DNA of 64,000 nt from Lactobacillus xujianguonis (GCF_004009905.1 NZ_ML136871.1:1-64000); one strand, 5' to 3'; positions 10,194 to 19,257 are shown, counted from the stretch's first letter. The notes: generated from the letters alone by a model not told the origin. Numbers and translations are program-made.

Positions 10194-11311
10194 TGGCAGA
10201 AAAGAAAGCAGTAAAGACTGAAAAACCATCTTTGGATAAAATGGTTAAGCAAGTCGTTAAGGATGTCAAAAAAGACAAGTCAATTACTGAACAAGAATTC
10301 ACTGATCGTTTGATTAAGCCATATAATTTGCAAGGTAAGGCAGTTGACCAACTCGTTCAAGAATTTGAAGACAACGGCATCAGTATTGTTGATAAGAATG
10401 GTGATCCTTCACAATTAGCCTTAAAGAAACAAAAAGATGTTGAAAAGGCTGAGTTGAAGAACATGTCAGCTCCTTCTAGTGTAAGAATGAATGATCCAGT
10501 CAGAATGTATTTAAAGGAAATCGGTCGAGTTCCTTTACTTAATGCTGACCAAGAAATTGCCTTAGCTAAACGAATCGAAGCAGGCGATGAAGAAGCTAAA
10601 CAAGAATTAGCTGAAGCTAACCTGCGTTTGGTTGTTTCCATTGCTAAGCGCTATGTTGGACGTGGAATGTCATTTCTTGATTTAATTCAAGAAGGTAATA
10701 TGGGGCTGATGAAAGCCGTTGACAAATTTGATTACCGTTTAGGTTTCAAATTCTCAACTTACGCTACTTGGTGGATTAGACAGGCAATTACGCGTGCAAT
10801 TGCCGACCAAGCTCGGACAATCAGAATTCCCGTTCACATGGTTGAAACGATTAACAAGTTGATTAGAATTCAACGTCAATTGTTACAAGACTTAGGACGT
10901 GAACCAACTCCTGAAGAAATTGGTGCCGAAATGGATATGCCAACTAACAAAGTGCGTGATATCTTGAAAATCGCTCAAGAACCGGTTTCTTTGGAAACAC
11001 CAATTGGTGAAGAAGACGATTCTCACTTAGGTGACTTTATCGAAGATAAAGATGCTACTAGTCCTGAACAACATGCTTCATATGAAATGTTAAAGGAACA
11101 ATTGGAAGAAACTCTTGATACTTTAACTGATCGTGAAGAAAATGTATTGCGGTTACGTTTCGGCCTTGATGATGGTCGGACTCGCACCTTGGAAGAAGTA
11201 GGTCGTGTCTTTGGCGTTACTCGTGAAAGAATTCGTCAGATTGAAGCTAAGGCTTTACGTAAATTGCGTCATCCAAGTCGGTCTAACCAATTGCGTGATT
11301 TCTTAGATTAA
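10193..11311 (+). CDS. rpoD: Primary sigma factor SigA (RpoD), 372 aa
   Basis: The housekeeping sigma-70 factor. Region 1.2 begins at [16 protein letters not shown]; region 2 contains the core-binding and melting helices ([32 protein letters not shown]); region 4 ends with the helix-turn-helix [20 protein letters not shown] that reads the -35 box. Region 1.1 is short and lysine-rich, as in other Gram-positive SigA. The start is GTG at 10193, overlapping the dnaG stop (TAGTG) with AAGGAGG a few bases before it. A strong terminator follows. Confidence 0.98.
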   Translation: MAEKKAVKTEKPSLDKMVKQVVKDVKKDKSITEQEFTDRLIKPYNLQGKAVDQLVQEFEDNGISIVDKNGDPSQLALKKQKDVEKAELKNMSAPSSVRMNDPVRMYLKEIGRVPLLNADQEIALAKRIEAGDEEAKQELAEANLRLVVSIAKRYVGRGMSFLDLIQEGNMGLMKAVDKFDYRLGFKFSTYATWWIRQAITRAIADQARTIRIPVHMVETINKLIRIQRQLLQDLGREPTPEEIGAEMDMPTNKVRDILKIAQEPVSLETPIGEEDDSHLGDFIEDKDATSPEQHASYEMLKEQLEETLDTLTDREENVLRLRFGLDDGRTRTLEEVGRVFGVTRERIRQIEAKALRKLRHPSRSNQLRDFLD

Positions 11312-11314
11312 CTA

Positions 11315-11340
11315 AAAAAGCTGCCAAACGGCAGCTTTTT
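11315..11340. terminator. Bidirectional terminator between rpoD and the M23-like gene
   Basis: AAAAAGCTGCC and GGCAGCTTTTT enclose a 4-base loop, giving A- and T-tracts on both sides. It serves the two converging genes. Confidence 0.9.
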
Positions 11341-11353
11341 TGTTTGCATTAAT

Positions 11354-12019
11354 TTATTGCACTTCTTGCGGTGTTCCTTTCAGGTTGTCATTAATAATTT
11401 TCATTGGATTTAACCAAGTACCATTATCTTTCCACCAATTACCGCATGGATCACCATGTTTATCGATATAATCCTTATCAGTTTTGGTAATCCCGAGGTG
11501 AATATGTGATCCAGTTAAACGACCAATTTTCTGGCCCAATTTAACCTTTTGGCCTTTTTTAACATAGATATCAGTAATGCTAAGGAAACCTTCTTGATAG
11601 ATTTCAACGTAGCCGTCAGGACTGATTACCCAGACATAGAGGCCCATTCCTGTCCGGTAGTGCACGCGGTGAACAGTTCCAGTATGAACTGCTAACACAG
11701 GGGAGTGACCAACTTCGGAAAAACCAAAGTCATAACCATCATGGAAGTAACTTTTTGGCTTTGTCCGTCGTAAAATATCGGTTTGACCATATTTTTGACC
11801 ACTCTTAAACTTGATTTTCTTTTCGTATAAACGCTTAAAAGGGTATCCCCAAGTTACTGGATGAGTCTTCTTTTTCTTATGATGGTGATGATGGACTCGG
11901 CTGACGGTGCCTTGTTCATAGTCAAAATTTTGATGACCATGCCATAATAGGTAAGAAGCAATACCGCAAATAATCAACAAGGTAATCAGAAGGAGAAACG
12001 AACTCTGCTTATTTTTCAT
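11354..12019 (-). CDS. M23-like (LytM fold) membrane-anchored cell-wall protein, 221 aa
   Basis: Residues 8-26 form one hydrophobic segment, a signal anchor placing the rest outside. The M23 domain spans about 90-180. Zinc ligands are visible: H93 and D97 in HDGYDFG, and H174 in GSHIHLG, with H172 as the usual catalytic partner. The other catalytic histidine (Y-x-H-L) is replaced: Y141 is followed by Q-E-G-F. Activity on peptidoglycan is therefore uncertain. A linker at 43-51 reads HHHHHKKKK. The ATG at 12019 immediately follows the stop of the Nudix gene, so the two are co-transcribed. Role in wall remodelling is inference. Confidence 0.82.
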   Translation of the reverse strand: MKNKQSSFLLLITLLIICGIASYLLWHGHQNFDYEQGTVSRVHHHHHKKKKTHPVTWGYPFKRLYEKKIKFKSGQKYGQTDILRRTKPKSYFHDGYDFGFSEVGHSPVLAVHTGTVHRVHYRTGMGLYVWVISPDGYVEIYQEGFLSITDIYVKKGQKVKLGQKIGRLTGSHIHLGITKTDKDYIDKHGDPCGNWWKDNGTWLNPMKIINDNLKGTPQEVQ

Positions 12020-12463
12020 TTAAAAAAGTTCATCTCGCTTTCCATCAAGAATACGTTCGCTTAAATTTTGATCAAAATAAATCGGTAAATCGCGATCAAA
12101 GTTATAAGCTAATTTGTGTTGAAGTAGTTGCTTTTTAGTCATCCAGGTTAATTTCCCTTCCTCAGAAGGAGTTACTTTACCTGAAAACTTAGTAGCTACA
12201 TAGAAAAAGACCAAGTAGCGTTCGTGATTATGATCATAGAATTGCTTAACGCCTACTAGCTTTGGATCGGCAATGGTTAAGCCTGTTTCTTCTTTAATCT
12301 CACGAATCACTGAATCGTGAAAAGACTCGTGAGCTTCGACATGTCCGCCTGGAAAAGTTAAACCGGGCCAGACCGGATCATTACGATCAAGGACAAGGAT
12401 TTTGTTCTGAGCTTGAATCATACACATATTTGTAAGAGTTACGGGTTCAGTACGTTTACTCAT
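12020..12463 (-). CDS. Nudix hydrolase (MutT/8-oxo-dGTP diphosphatase-like), 147 aa
   Basis: The complete Nudix box GX5EX7REUXEEXGU is present: GGHVEAHESF...REIKEETGL near residues 39-61, giving the Mg-binding glutamates. The protein is one compact domain. Substrate cannot be read from the sequence; members of this kind hydrolyse nucleoside diphosphate derivatives such as oxidised dGTP. It is the upstream gene of a two-gene minus-strand unit with the M23-like protein and is divergent from trmK. Confidence 0.88.
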   Translation of the reverse strand: MSKRTEPVTLTNMCMIQAQNKILVLDRNDPVWPGLTFPGGHVEAHESFHDSVIREIKEETGLTIADPKLVGVKQFYDHNHERYLVFFYVATKFSGKVTPSEEGKLTWMTKKQLLQHKLAYNFDRDLPIYFDQNLSERILDGKRDELF

Positions 12464-12571
12464 AATTTACCAGCTTTCTATTTTTCCATTGTAACAAAGT
12501 TTGCTTGTAATAATTCAATTTTTTCTTTAATATGTTAGAATTTGATTAATCTAAAAAATAGTGAGGGTAAA

Positions 12572-13249
12572 ATGAATTTACGTTTAAATACTTTGGCCAA
12601 GATGGTGGATCCAGGCAGTCGGGTCGCTGATATTGGCACCGATCATGCTTATTTACCAATTGAATTAGTTGAAAAGGGACAAATTGATTTTGCTGTGGCT
12701 AGTGATGTAGCAGAAGGACCCTTAGAGAATGCCAGAGAGGATATCCAAGCGGCCGGTTTTGCAGAAAAAATTGCAACCCGTTTAGGCCCAGGCCTCAGCA
12801 CAATTACCGCCGCCGACAACATCGATACGGTCGTGATTGCCGGAATGGGTGGCAAATTAATCAGTCAAATTTTAAATGATGCCTGGCTAAAAGGACAACA
12901 TTTTCCAACGCTGGTTTTAGAACCTAACGTTGGTGAGGAAGAAGTCCGCAGCTGGCTGATGATTCATGGTTATGAAATTATTGCCGAAGATATAATGGCT
13001 GAAGCAGGTCACAGCTATGAATTGATCAAGGCTAAATTCGTAGGCAAAATTCTTCCTTTGACTGAGACGGAGTTGATGTTTGGACCGCTAATTTTGCAAA
13101 ACAAGAATGAGGTCTTTTATCAAAAATGGTCCAGTCAAGCAAAATATTTCGAAAAATTGATCACTAATTTGAATAAGGCCAAAAATAAAGATCTTGAGCG
13201 GATTAATCGTATTCAAGCTAAGATAAAGATGATTAAGGTGAAAATATAA
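12572..13249 (+). CDS. trmK: tRNA (adenine(22)-N1)-methyltransferase TrmK, 225 aa
   Basis: SAM-dependent class I methyltransferase that makes m1A22 in tRNA. Motif I is VADIGTDHAYLPI and a later block reads VIAGMGGKLI, both family signatures; a C-terminal coiled region (residues ~190-225) is rich in K and E. The start at 12572 follows a GTGAGGG ribosome binding site; a longer frame upstream lacks one. The stop overlaps the next gene by one base. The trmK-Nif3-like pair is the usual Firmicute arrangement downstream of sigA. Confidence 0.93.
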   Translation: MNLRLNTLAKMVDPGSRVADIGTDHAYLPIELVEKGQIDFAVASDVAEGPLENAREDIQAAGFAEKIATRLGPGLSTITAADNIDTVVIAGMGGKLISQILNDAWLKGQHFPTLVLEPNVGEEEVRSWLMIHGYEIIAEDIMAEAGHSYELIKAKFVGKILPLTETELMFGPLILQNKNEVFYQKWSSQAKYFEKLITNLNKAKNKDLERINRIQAKIKMIKVKI

Positions 13250-14046
13250 TGACCCAAGTTAAAGATATTGTAGGTCGATTAAGACAAGATTTTCCTGAAG
13301 AAATTGCCAGTCAGGGCGATCCGGTAGGGATGCAAATTGGCTCAATGGAAAATAAAGTTACTAAAGTCATGACTACTCTAGATGTGCGTCCGCAAGTTGT
13401 TGATGAAGCTATCGCTAAAGGTGTGGACTTCATTGTGAGTCACCACCCAGTAATGTTTCGTCCAGCGCGAAATTTAGACTTCGCTGATCCGCAAAATGCA
13501 ATGTACGGCAAATTAATTGCTAATGGTATTACGGTTTACTCAATCCATACCAACTCCGATAAGGCACAAGATGGTTCCGCTGATTGGCAGGCTGAAGAAT
13601 TAGGCTTAACTGATGTTGAACCATTCGCTCCTGACGATGACGAGATTGCAATTGGGCGTAAAGGTAAATTGCCAAAAACAATGAGTGCCTATGATTTTGC
13701 TTATTATGTTAAGGATAGGATGAAAATCAAGATGGCGCGCTTAATTACAGCAGATAATGATCAACCAATTTCTACGGTTGCCTTTATTTGCGGTGACGGA
13801 GGTAAGTACTGGCATCGCGCTGTTGATGAAGGTTTAGATGCCTTTATTACAGGGGATGTCTACTACCATGTTGGTCATGATATGATTTCTTCAGGTTTAA
13901 CCGTAGTTGATCCAGGTCACTACACCGAGAAGTTGTTTAAGTACAAAGTTTTTGATCGGTTAAAGAAGTGGAATCAAAAGAATAATTGGCAAGTTGGCGT
14001 GGAATTATCAGAAGTTTCAACCAACCCATTTCAAGATTTGTTTTAA
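13249..14046 (+). CDS. Nif3-like dinuclear metal-centre protein, 265 aa
   Basis: Member of the NIF3/YqfO family, hexameric proteins with a two-metal site; sometimes called GTP cyclohydrolase 1 type 2-like, though function is unproven. Metal-ligand motifs are SHHPVMF near residue 64, HTNSDKAQDG near residue 101, and GDVYYHVGHD near residue 206. This is the short form without the PII-like insertion found in the roughly 370-aa Bacillus protein. It is translationally coupled to trmK (one-base overlap). Confidence 0.9.
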   Translation: MTQVKDIVGRLRQDFPEEIASQGDPVGMQIGSMENKVTKVMTTLDVRPQVVDEAIAKGVDFIVSHHPVMFRPARNLDFADPQNAMYGKLIANGITVYSIHTNSDKAQDGSADWQAEELGLTDVEPFAPDDDEIAIGRKGKLPKTMSAYDFAYYVKDRMKIKMARLITADNDQPISTVAFICGDGGKYWHRAVDEGLDAFITGDVYYHVGHDMISSGLTVVDPGHYTEKLFKYKVFDRLKKWNQKNNWQVGVELSEVSTNPFQDLF

Positions 14047-14064
14047 TTAGCAAAGGAGAGAAAA

Positions 14065-15306
14065 ATGGAATACCCAACCTTATTACCAAGATTTTTAAAA
14101 TATGTTAAAGTCAACTCTCGTTCAGATGAACACGCAGATCGTTTTCCTTCAACTGAAAGAGAAGAAAACTTCCAAAAACAAGTAGTTATGAAGGATTTGG
14201 AAGATTTGGGTTTAAGTGATGTTCACTATAACCAAAAGTCTGGTTGTGTAATCGCTGAAATTCCTGCCAATATCGATTACGACGCACCTGTCATGGGCTT
14301 TTTGGCACACTGTGATACAGCAGACTTTAACTCAGAAAATGTTAAGCCACAAGTTCATGAAAACTACGATGGTGAAAGTAAGATTCAATTGGGTGACTCA
14401 GAATTTTACCTCGATCCAGAAGTCTTTCCTAACTTGAAGAATTACAAGGGTCAAACCATTATTACCGCTTCAGGTGATACTTTACTTGGAGGAGACGACA
14501 AGTGTGGTATTTCTGAATTAATGACTTTTTCTGAATATTTAATGAATCATCAAGAAGTTAAGCACGGTAAGATTCGTTTAGCTTTTACGCCTGATGAAGA
14601 AATCGGTACCGGTGCTAGTCACTTTGATGTGCCAGAATTTGGTGCTGATTTTGCCTTTACAGTTGATGGGGAAGCTCCTGGTAAGCTTGACTGGGGAACT
14701 TTCTCAGCTGCTCAATTTAGTCTTGATATTCAAGGTGTCAACGTTCACCCAGCTGTAGCCAAGGGCCAAATGATCAATGCGGTTCAAGTCGGAATCGATT
14801 TTCATAATCAATTGCCAGCCCATGATCGTCCTGAAGAAACTGAAGGCCGCGAAGGATTCTTCCATTTGATGAATTTCGATGGAACTGTTGACCATGCTCA
14901 TCTTGATTACATTATTCGTGATTTCGAACGTGATGGTCTCGAAGAACGGAAGAACTTAGTTAAAGACATTGTTAAGAAAATGAACGATAACTTTGGCACT
15001 GAACGAATTAAGCTGAAGATGAATGATCAATATTACAACATGGCTGATGAATTAAAGAAACACATGGAGATTGTTGATTTGGCTAGAGATGCTTATAAGA
15101 CTGAGGGGCTGGAAGTCAATGAAGATCCAGTTCGTGGTGGTACTGATGGTTCACAGTTGACTTATATGGGCTTACCTTGTCCAAACATCTTTGCTGGAGA
15201 AGAAAACATGCATGGCCGCTATGAATATGCGGTTCTTGAATCTATGTGGAAGACTGTCGATGTCATGCTTAAGATGGCTGAATTAAATGCTGAAAGAGCT
15301 AAGTAG
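14065..15306 (+). CDS. pepT: Peptidase T (tripeptide aminopeptidase), 413 aa
   Basis: M20-family di-zinc exopeptidase that removes the N-terminal residue of tripeptides, part of the lactobacillus peptide-utilisation set. Motifs in order: LAHCDTAD with the first zinc His and Asp, LLGGDDKCG with the bridging Asp, TPDEEIGTG with the catalytic and zinc Glu, FTVDGE, and the C-terminal GEENMHGRYE with the last His. Length is typical. A strong AAAGGAGAG ribosome binding site precedes the ATG. Cytoplasmic. Confidence 0.96.
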   Translation: MEYPTLLPRFLKYVKVNSRSDEHADRFPSTEREENFQKQVVMKDLEDLGLSDVHYNQKSGCVIAEIPANIDYDAPVMGFLAHCDTADFNSENVKPQVHENYDGESKIQLGDSEFYLDPEVFPNLKNYKGQTIITASGDTLLGGDDKCGISELMTFSEYLMNHQEVKHGKIRLAFTPDEEIGTGASHFDVPEFGADFAFTVDGEAPGKLDWGTFSAAQFSLDIQGVNVHPAVAKGQMINAVQVGIDFHNQLPAHDRPEETEGREGFFHLMNFDGTVDHAHLDYIIRDFERDGLEERKNLVKDIVKKMNDNFGTERIKLKMNDQYYNMADELKKHMEIVDLARDAYKTEGLEVNEDPVRGGTDGSQLTYMGLPCPNIFAGEENMHGRYEYAVLESMWKTVDVMLKMAELNAERAK

Positions 15307-15329
15307 TGAAACAAAATTGCTGAAAAGTC

Positions 15330-15348
15330 TGCTCTTTGAGCATTTTTT
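15330..15348 (+). terminator. Small terminator of pepT
   Basis: TGCTC-TTT-GAGCA followed by six T. The stem is only 5 bp with a 3-base loop, so strength is doubtful. Confidence 0.55.
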
Positions 15349-15438
15349 AGCGCTGCAATAAATCCCAGTGTAATAGGTTAGATAACAAGTTTATCGAATC
15401 TTTAAAAGTTATGCACTGCTAATACAAATTCTAATAAA

Positions 15439-15483
15439 AAGGCTATATTTCCTGATGCAACAAGGAATATAGTCTTTTTTTAT
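15439..15483 (+). terminator. Second terminator in the pepT-GntR intergenic region
   Basis: A long imperfect stem (GGCTATATTTCCT / AGGAATATAGTC, one bulge) around a 9-base loop ends in eight T. The remainder of 15307-15606 holds this hairpin, the small pepT terminator and the GntR promoter. Confidence 0.75.
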
Positions 15484-15533
15484 TTTTCTTTGTCAAAAAA
15501 GTAAATCGTGAAACATCTAGCAAGAAATAATAC

Positions 15534-15568
15534 TTGTCAAAGCAAATAAAATTTAGTACCATAATGGT
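15534..15568 (+). promoter_or_regulatory. Candidate promoter and operator of the GntR-ABC operon
   Basis: TTGTCA at 15534-15539 stands 17 bp before TACCAT at 15557-15562. The -10 is overlapped by the palindrome ACCAT-A-ATGGT (15558-15568), a plausible site for autoregulation by the GntR protein encoded 40 bp downstream. The operator role is inference. Confidence 0.45.
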
Positions 15569-15606
15569 GTCATAGATAAATAATACAGTAAATAGAGGGT
15601 GAGCAC

Positions 15607-15975
15607 GTGGAATTTAAAGATAATATTCCAATTTATCTTCAGATTGAACAGTATCTTTACCGGCAAATAGCTCTAGGCGAGTTAAAAGCAGGGGAGAAGA
15701 TACCGTCAGTGCGTAAGTTAGCATTGGAATTAACAGTTAATGTCAACACGGTACAGCGGGCTTTACAGCAAATGAATGACAAAGGAATTCTTTATACCAA
15801 ACGCGGTGAAGGGAATTTTGTTACCGAAAATACTGAGCTGCTGGAAGAAACCAAACAAGCTTTAATCAACAATGAACTGGAAACTTTTGTCCAAAATATG
15901 AATCGACTTGGAGTTGAAAAAGATCAGTTGATTCCAGAATTGGAGCAATATTTGAATTCAGAGGATGAAAAATAA
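15607..15975 (+). CDS. GntR-family (YtrA subfamily) transcriptional regulator, 122 aa
   Basis: N-terminal winged helix-turn-helix of the GntR type: PIYLQIEQYLYRQIALGEL, GEKIPSVRKLALELTVN, NTVQRALQQMNDKGILYTKRGEG. The C-terminal part is only about 50 residues, the small helical tail that defines YtrA-like members, which usually repress an adjacent ABC exporter operon. The start is GTG at 15607 after GAGGGTGAG. The stop overlaps the ATPase start by one base, so regulator and transporter are one transcript. Inducer is unknown; related systems respond to cell-envelope antibiotics. Confidence 0.9.
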   Translation: MEFKDNIPIYLQIEQYLYRQIALGELKAGEKIPSVRKLALELTVNVNTVQRALQQMNDKGILYTKRGEGNFVTENTELLEETKQALINNELETFVQNMNRLGVEKDQLIPELEQYLNSEDEK

Positions 15976-16682
15976 TGACAGAATTATTGACGATTAGCAA
16001 TTTAAGCTACAAGAAAAATCAAAAACAAATTTTACATGATGTAAACTTGCAACTTGATAGTGGTAAAATTGTTGCCCTTTTAGGTGAAAATGGTGCTGGT
16101 AAGACGACGCTAATGCGAATTATTGCCGGCGTGGCTAAAAATTATAAAGGTCAGGTTAGCTTGGAAGGGGAAGAAAAAGAAGTGCAGAGAAAGGCTAAAT
16201 TGTCCTTTACGGATAATCTAACTGGTTTTAGTGATTCGACGAAGATTAAAGATGTTGTTGAATTTTACATCAATATTTTCACTGACTTTGATGAAAATCA
16301 ATTTGAAGAATTAAGAAAGTTTATGAAGCTTGATCCGGAGATGAAGCTGAGTCAATTGTCACGGGGAATGAAAGAGAAGTTGATCATTGCCTTAACCTTT
16401 TCACGCAAAGCTGATCTTTACCTCTTAGACGAACCATTTAGTGGAATTGACGCGATGGCTCGTAAGAGGATTATTAACTCCATTATTTTATGGAAAGAAG
16501 ATCAAGCTACGATCCTAATTTCTGACCACTTCGTAAATGAAATTTCAGCTCTTCTTGATGAAGTAGTAGTCGTAAAAGATCACACCATCTTAGAGCACAA
16601 AACAGCTGACGAAATTAGAGAAGGCCATGAAAGTATTGAAGAGTACTACGAAGGGTTATATGCAGATGAGGAAGATGAATAA
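15975..16682 (+). CDS. ABC transporter ATP-binding protein, 235 aa
   Basis: Single nucleotide-binding domain: Walker A GENGAGKTT near residues 37-45, signature LSRGMKEK near residue 128 (variant of LSGGQ), Walker B LYLLDEPFSGID near residue 152 and the H-loop in LISDHFVNE near 180. It probably energises the permeases encoded next to it; the LSRGMK signature is typical of ABC-2-type exporters controlled by YtrA-like regulators. Substrate is not predictable. Coupled to the GntR gene by a one-base overlap. Confidence 0.92.
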   Translation: MTELLTISNLSYKKNQKQILHDVNLQLDSGKIVALLGENGAGKTTLMRIIAGVAKNYKGQVSLEGEEKEVQRKAKLSFTDNLTGFSDSTKIKDVVEFYINIFTDFDENQFEELRKFMKLDPEMKLSQLSRGMKEKLIIALTFSRKADLYLLDEPFSGIDAMARKRIINSIILWKEDQATILISDHFVNEISALLDEVVVVKDHTILEHKTADEIREGHESIEEYYEGLYADEEDE

Positions 16683-16684
16683 TT

Positions 16685-17524
16685 ATGACTTCATTTGGAA
16701 CACTTTTTAGAGAACTTTTTAAACAGAAAAGTAAAACCACTTATTTAGTATTTTTAATTCAACTAATCGCGGCGATTATCTTTGTGATTTTTGGCTTGAT
16801 CAGTGCTGGTCCTGGTTCTTATGATCATGCCATGATTGCTGGAGTAAAAGTTAATGCGCTTGTAGCTTGGATTTTAAGCATTGCTGGCGTTTTCTTAGGC
16901 CTTAGCAGTATTGCTCAGCCAGTCTACTTATTAATGACCAGCTGGAGAAACGAAAAGATCAACCGTAGTCAGACTTGGCGCTTAGTTCCTATGAGCAATG
17001 GTAAGATCTATCTTTGCAATACTTTGAGTTCATTTGCCAGTTTTATTTATTTGGCTATTTTACAATTCTTAGTTGCCCTGGTGGTTAGTGGCATTGTTTA
17101 TCTTAGCTCTAGTGATGTGAGAGCAGGGCTGGCAAAAGGCTTTAGTGAGATTGCTAAATACCATCCTGGTGACAATTTTGCATGGTTAGGACTTGTGGCT
17201 GTTTTTATAGCTGCAATATTAATTGGACTCTTTTGGTACGTAATTGTTAGTTTCTACCACTTTGTATCCAGAGCTGTAATTGACTTTTTACCTTCAGCTA
17301 ATGGCTTCTTTATCTTTGTAATTAGAGTTGTTACCTTAATCGTTGTCATTTACTTACTAGGTTTATTTTTCAATAGTTTAGGTAATTTTGCCTTTGACTT
17401 TGTTAGTGCTGGTAGTGGTAACGAAATTTGGTATACTGACTTACTCTTCCTAGTTGCTGATGTCCTTTTTGGTGGTTTGAACTATCTTTTAATCGAAAAA
17501 TTTGTTGAAGCTAAGGCTAACTAA
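16685..17524 (+). CDS. ABC-2-type permease, first of three paralogues, 279 aa
   Basis: Integral membrane protein with about six hydrophobic segments (near residues 20-42, 60-85, 113-140, 163-190, 205-235, 255-270). It carries a loop motif, WRNEKINRSQTWRLVP, between the second and third segments, which recurs in the two following proteins. The ATG lies 2 bases after the ATPase stop. No recognised family beyond ABC-2-like permease; assignment rests on membrane topology and operon position. Confidence 0.75.
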   Translation: MTSFGTLFRELFKQKSKTTYLVFLIQLIAAIIFVIFGLISAGPGSYDHAMIAGVKVNALVAWILSIAGVFLGLSSIAQPVYLLMTSWRNEKINRSQTWRLVPMSNGKIYLCNTLSSFASFIYLAILQFLVALVVSGIVYLSSSDVRAGLAKGFSEIAKYHPGDNFAWLGLVAVFIAAILIGLFWYVIVSFYHFVSRAVIDFLPSANGFFIFVIRVVTLIVVIYLLGLFFNSLGNFAFDFVSAGSGNEIWYTDLLFLVADVLFGGLNYLLIEKFVEAKAN

Positions 17525-17539
17525 GGGGAAGGTGACAAA

Positions 17540-18385
17540 ATGGGAGTTTTTAAATCTTTAACCCGCCAATTATTTGTCCAAAAGCGTCATTATGCCAATT
17601 TAGTGCTGCTCATTGAAGCTTTTGCAATTATTTTTGTATTTTTCACTTCAGTCATTACTGATCCTAAAGGGACACAGCAGTCAATTTCTAATTTCTTTAT
17701 GGGCATTGGACAAGACTGGCCAGAATTATTAGTAGGCTCTGTCATCTTATTTTCAATCTTCGCAGATATGATCTTTTGCGGTTTGCTATGTTGGCAAAAT
17801 GAACGGGTAAATAGTAGTCAATCTTGGCAACTAGTACCAGCTTCAACCAATCAGGTTTGGCTGATCAACCTATTTTCTAGTTTACTTGCTTGCGCCTATA
17901 TTTTTATTATTCAATTAGTTGTTGGTTTCTTTTCGGCAATTCCCTTTGAAATTGATCGACATCGCAATCTTTGGCTAGATCTCAAAAAGGTAATTGGTAT
18001 TGGCAACAATGATTTTTGGACAACTTTACAGACTTTAGAATTTCTAGTGGCTATGGTTTTGTTGATTTTCACAATGGTCACTTTTGTAAATTATTCTTCC
18101 AAGACTATTAGTGAAGTGTTGCCAAATGGCAATACCAATTGGATTAAACTATTGGTTTTTGCAATTGTAGCAGTGATTTGCGTTTACCTGTGCTTATCAA
18201 TTAATCACCATTTAACTAACTACTATATTCAAAACACTTATCTCGTACGTAAAAACGGTGGCGAATTTATTTATGAAAATCCAATGTGGCTAGAAAATCT
18301 TGAATTTATCGCTGGCATTATTGTTTTCGGCGGTCTAGATCTCTGGTTAGGTCACAAATATTGGGAACCAAGAAAGGATAGGTGA
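17540..18385 (+). CDS. ABC-2-type permease, second of three paralogues, 281 aa
   Basis: Same architecture as the preceding gene: about six hydrophobic segments and the conserved loop WQNERVNSSQSWQLVP after the second segment, followed by NLFSSLLACAYIF. AAGGGGAAGGTG supplies the ribosome binding site. The stop overlaps the GTG start of the third paralogue by 4 bases. Overall similarity to its neighbours indicates tandem duplication. It may form a heteromeric channel with them, which is inference. Confidence 0.75.
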   Translation: MGVFKSLTRQLFVQKRHYANLVLLIEAFAIIFVFFTSVITDPKGTQQSISNFFMGIGQDWPELLVGSVILFSIFADMIFCGLLCWQNERVNSSQSWQLVPASTNQVWLINLFSSLLACAYIFIIQLVVGFFSAIPFEIDRHRNLWLDLKKVIGIGNNDFWTTLQTLEFLVAMVLLIFTMVTFVNYSSKTISEVLPNGNTNWIKLLVFAIVAVICVYLCLSINHHLTNYYIQNTYLVRKNGGEFIYENPMWLENLEFIAGIIVFGGLDLWLGHKYWEPRKDR

Positions 18386-19240
18386 GAGTAGTGGCAGCCA
18401 TTATTAAGCAACAATTTTTGCAAAAACGAAAAGATGCTAATCTAATCTTGGTTTTACAAGTAATTGCTTTAATTTTCATTGCAATTCTAACTTTGTTCAG
18501 TCGAGATGAACATCAAATCTATTCGTCATATTTTATGTCTTCAGAATATTATTGGGAAGTTATTTTCCAAACAGCGGTTGGCATAACTTTATTAATGGAC
18601 ATTGTTTATGCAGTTTTATCATCCTATCGTAATGAAAAAATCAATTTAAGCCAAACTTGGAACTTGATTCCAGTTTCAAATGCTAAGTTATGGTTGAGCA
18701 ACATTATTTAGTACGATTTTAACTTGCATCTACTTATTCTTATTGCAAAACGTGCTAATTTTTCTAGTAGCTTTAACAAGGTTAAAGATCAAAAATCCTT
18801 TAATTGAAACACTTAATGCTTGGGGCTTTTGGCCAGGTGATGTGCACGATAGTGGAGCGGTACTATTTAAAGTTTTATTTTTATTACTTTTAGCAGTCTT
18901 TGTTTACGTCATGGTCAGCTTCGTTGATTTTTTAAGTAAAGCACTAGTTGATGCCTTGTCAGTCAAAAATACCGTCTGGATTAGATTATTAGTCATGGCA
19001 ATCATTGCCATTGTCATTGTGTACTTCGGGAGTATGATCGCAGGGCATATGACCAACTTCTTAAATGCACATATGGCTCACCAAATGAAAGGGCAGGTTT
19101 ACAATGATCCAATTTGGATGATTGATCTTGAATTACTGATTGCCGATCTAATAATTGGGGTTGTCAATTTATGGTTATTCAATAAATTTGTTGAAGCGCA
19201 GATTAATAACAAGTGGAAAAAAGACTTCTTAACTAAATGA
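18382..19240 (+). pseudogene. ABC-2-type permease, third paralogue, broken by a one-base frameshift
   Basis: The first 109 codons (18382-18711) match the two upstream permeases up to YRNEKINLSQTWNLIP...LWLSN, then hit TAG. Dropping one base near 18703 restores the frame through LFSTILTCIYLFLLQ, which aligns with NLFSSLLACAYIF of the second paralogue, and continues in the downstream frame to the TGA at 19238-19240. The joined product would be about 285 aa, the same size as its paralogues. The start is GTG at 18382 or GTG at 18391. It could be a real inactivation or a sequencing error; no obvious slippery homopolymer is present. Confidence 0.8.
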
Positions 19241-19257
19241 GGTTAGGAAGCCTTTTT
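19226..19257 (+). terminator. Terminator at the end of the ABC operon
   Basis: TTCTTAAC pairs with GTTAGGAA (one G-U pair) around the stop codon of the third permease, followed by a short T run at 19253-19257. Moderate strength. Confidence 0.5.

Noticed and set aside
18743-19240. Independent 165-codon membrane protein gene
   Set aside because: It has no ribosome binding site and starts in the middle of a membrane segment that aligns with the upstream permeases; it is the second half of the frameshifted permease.
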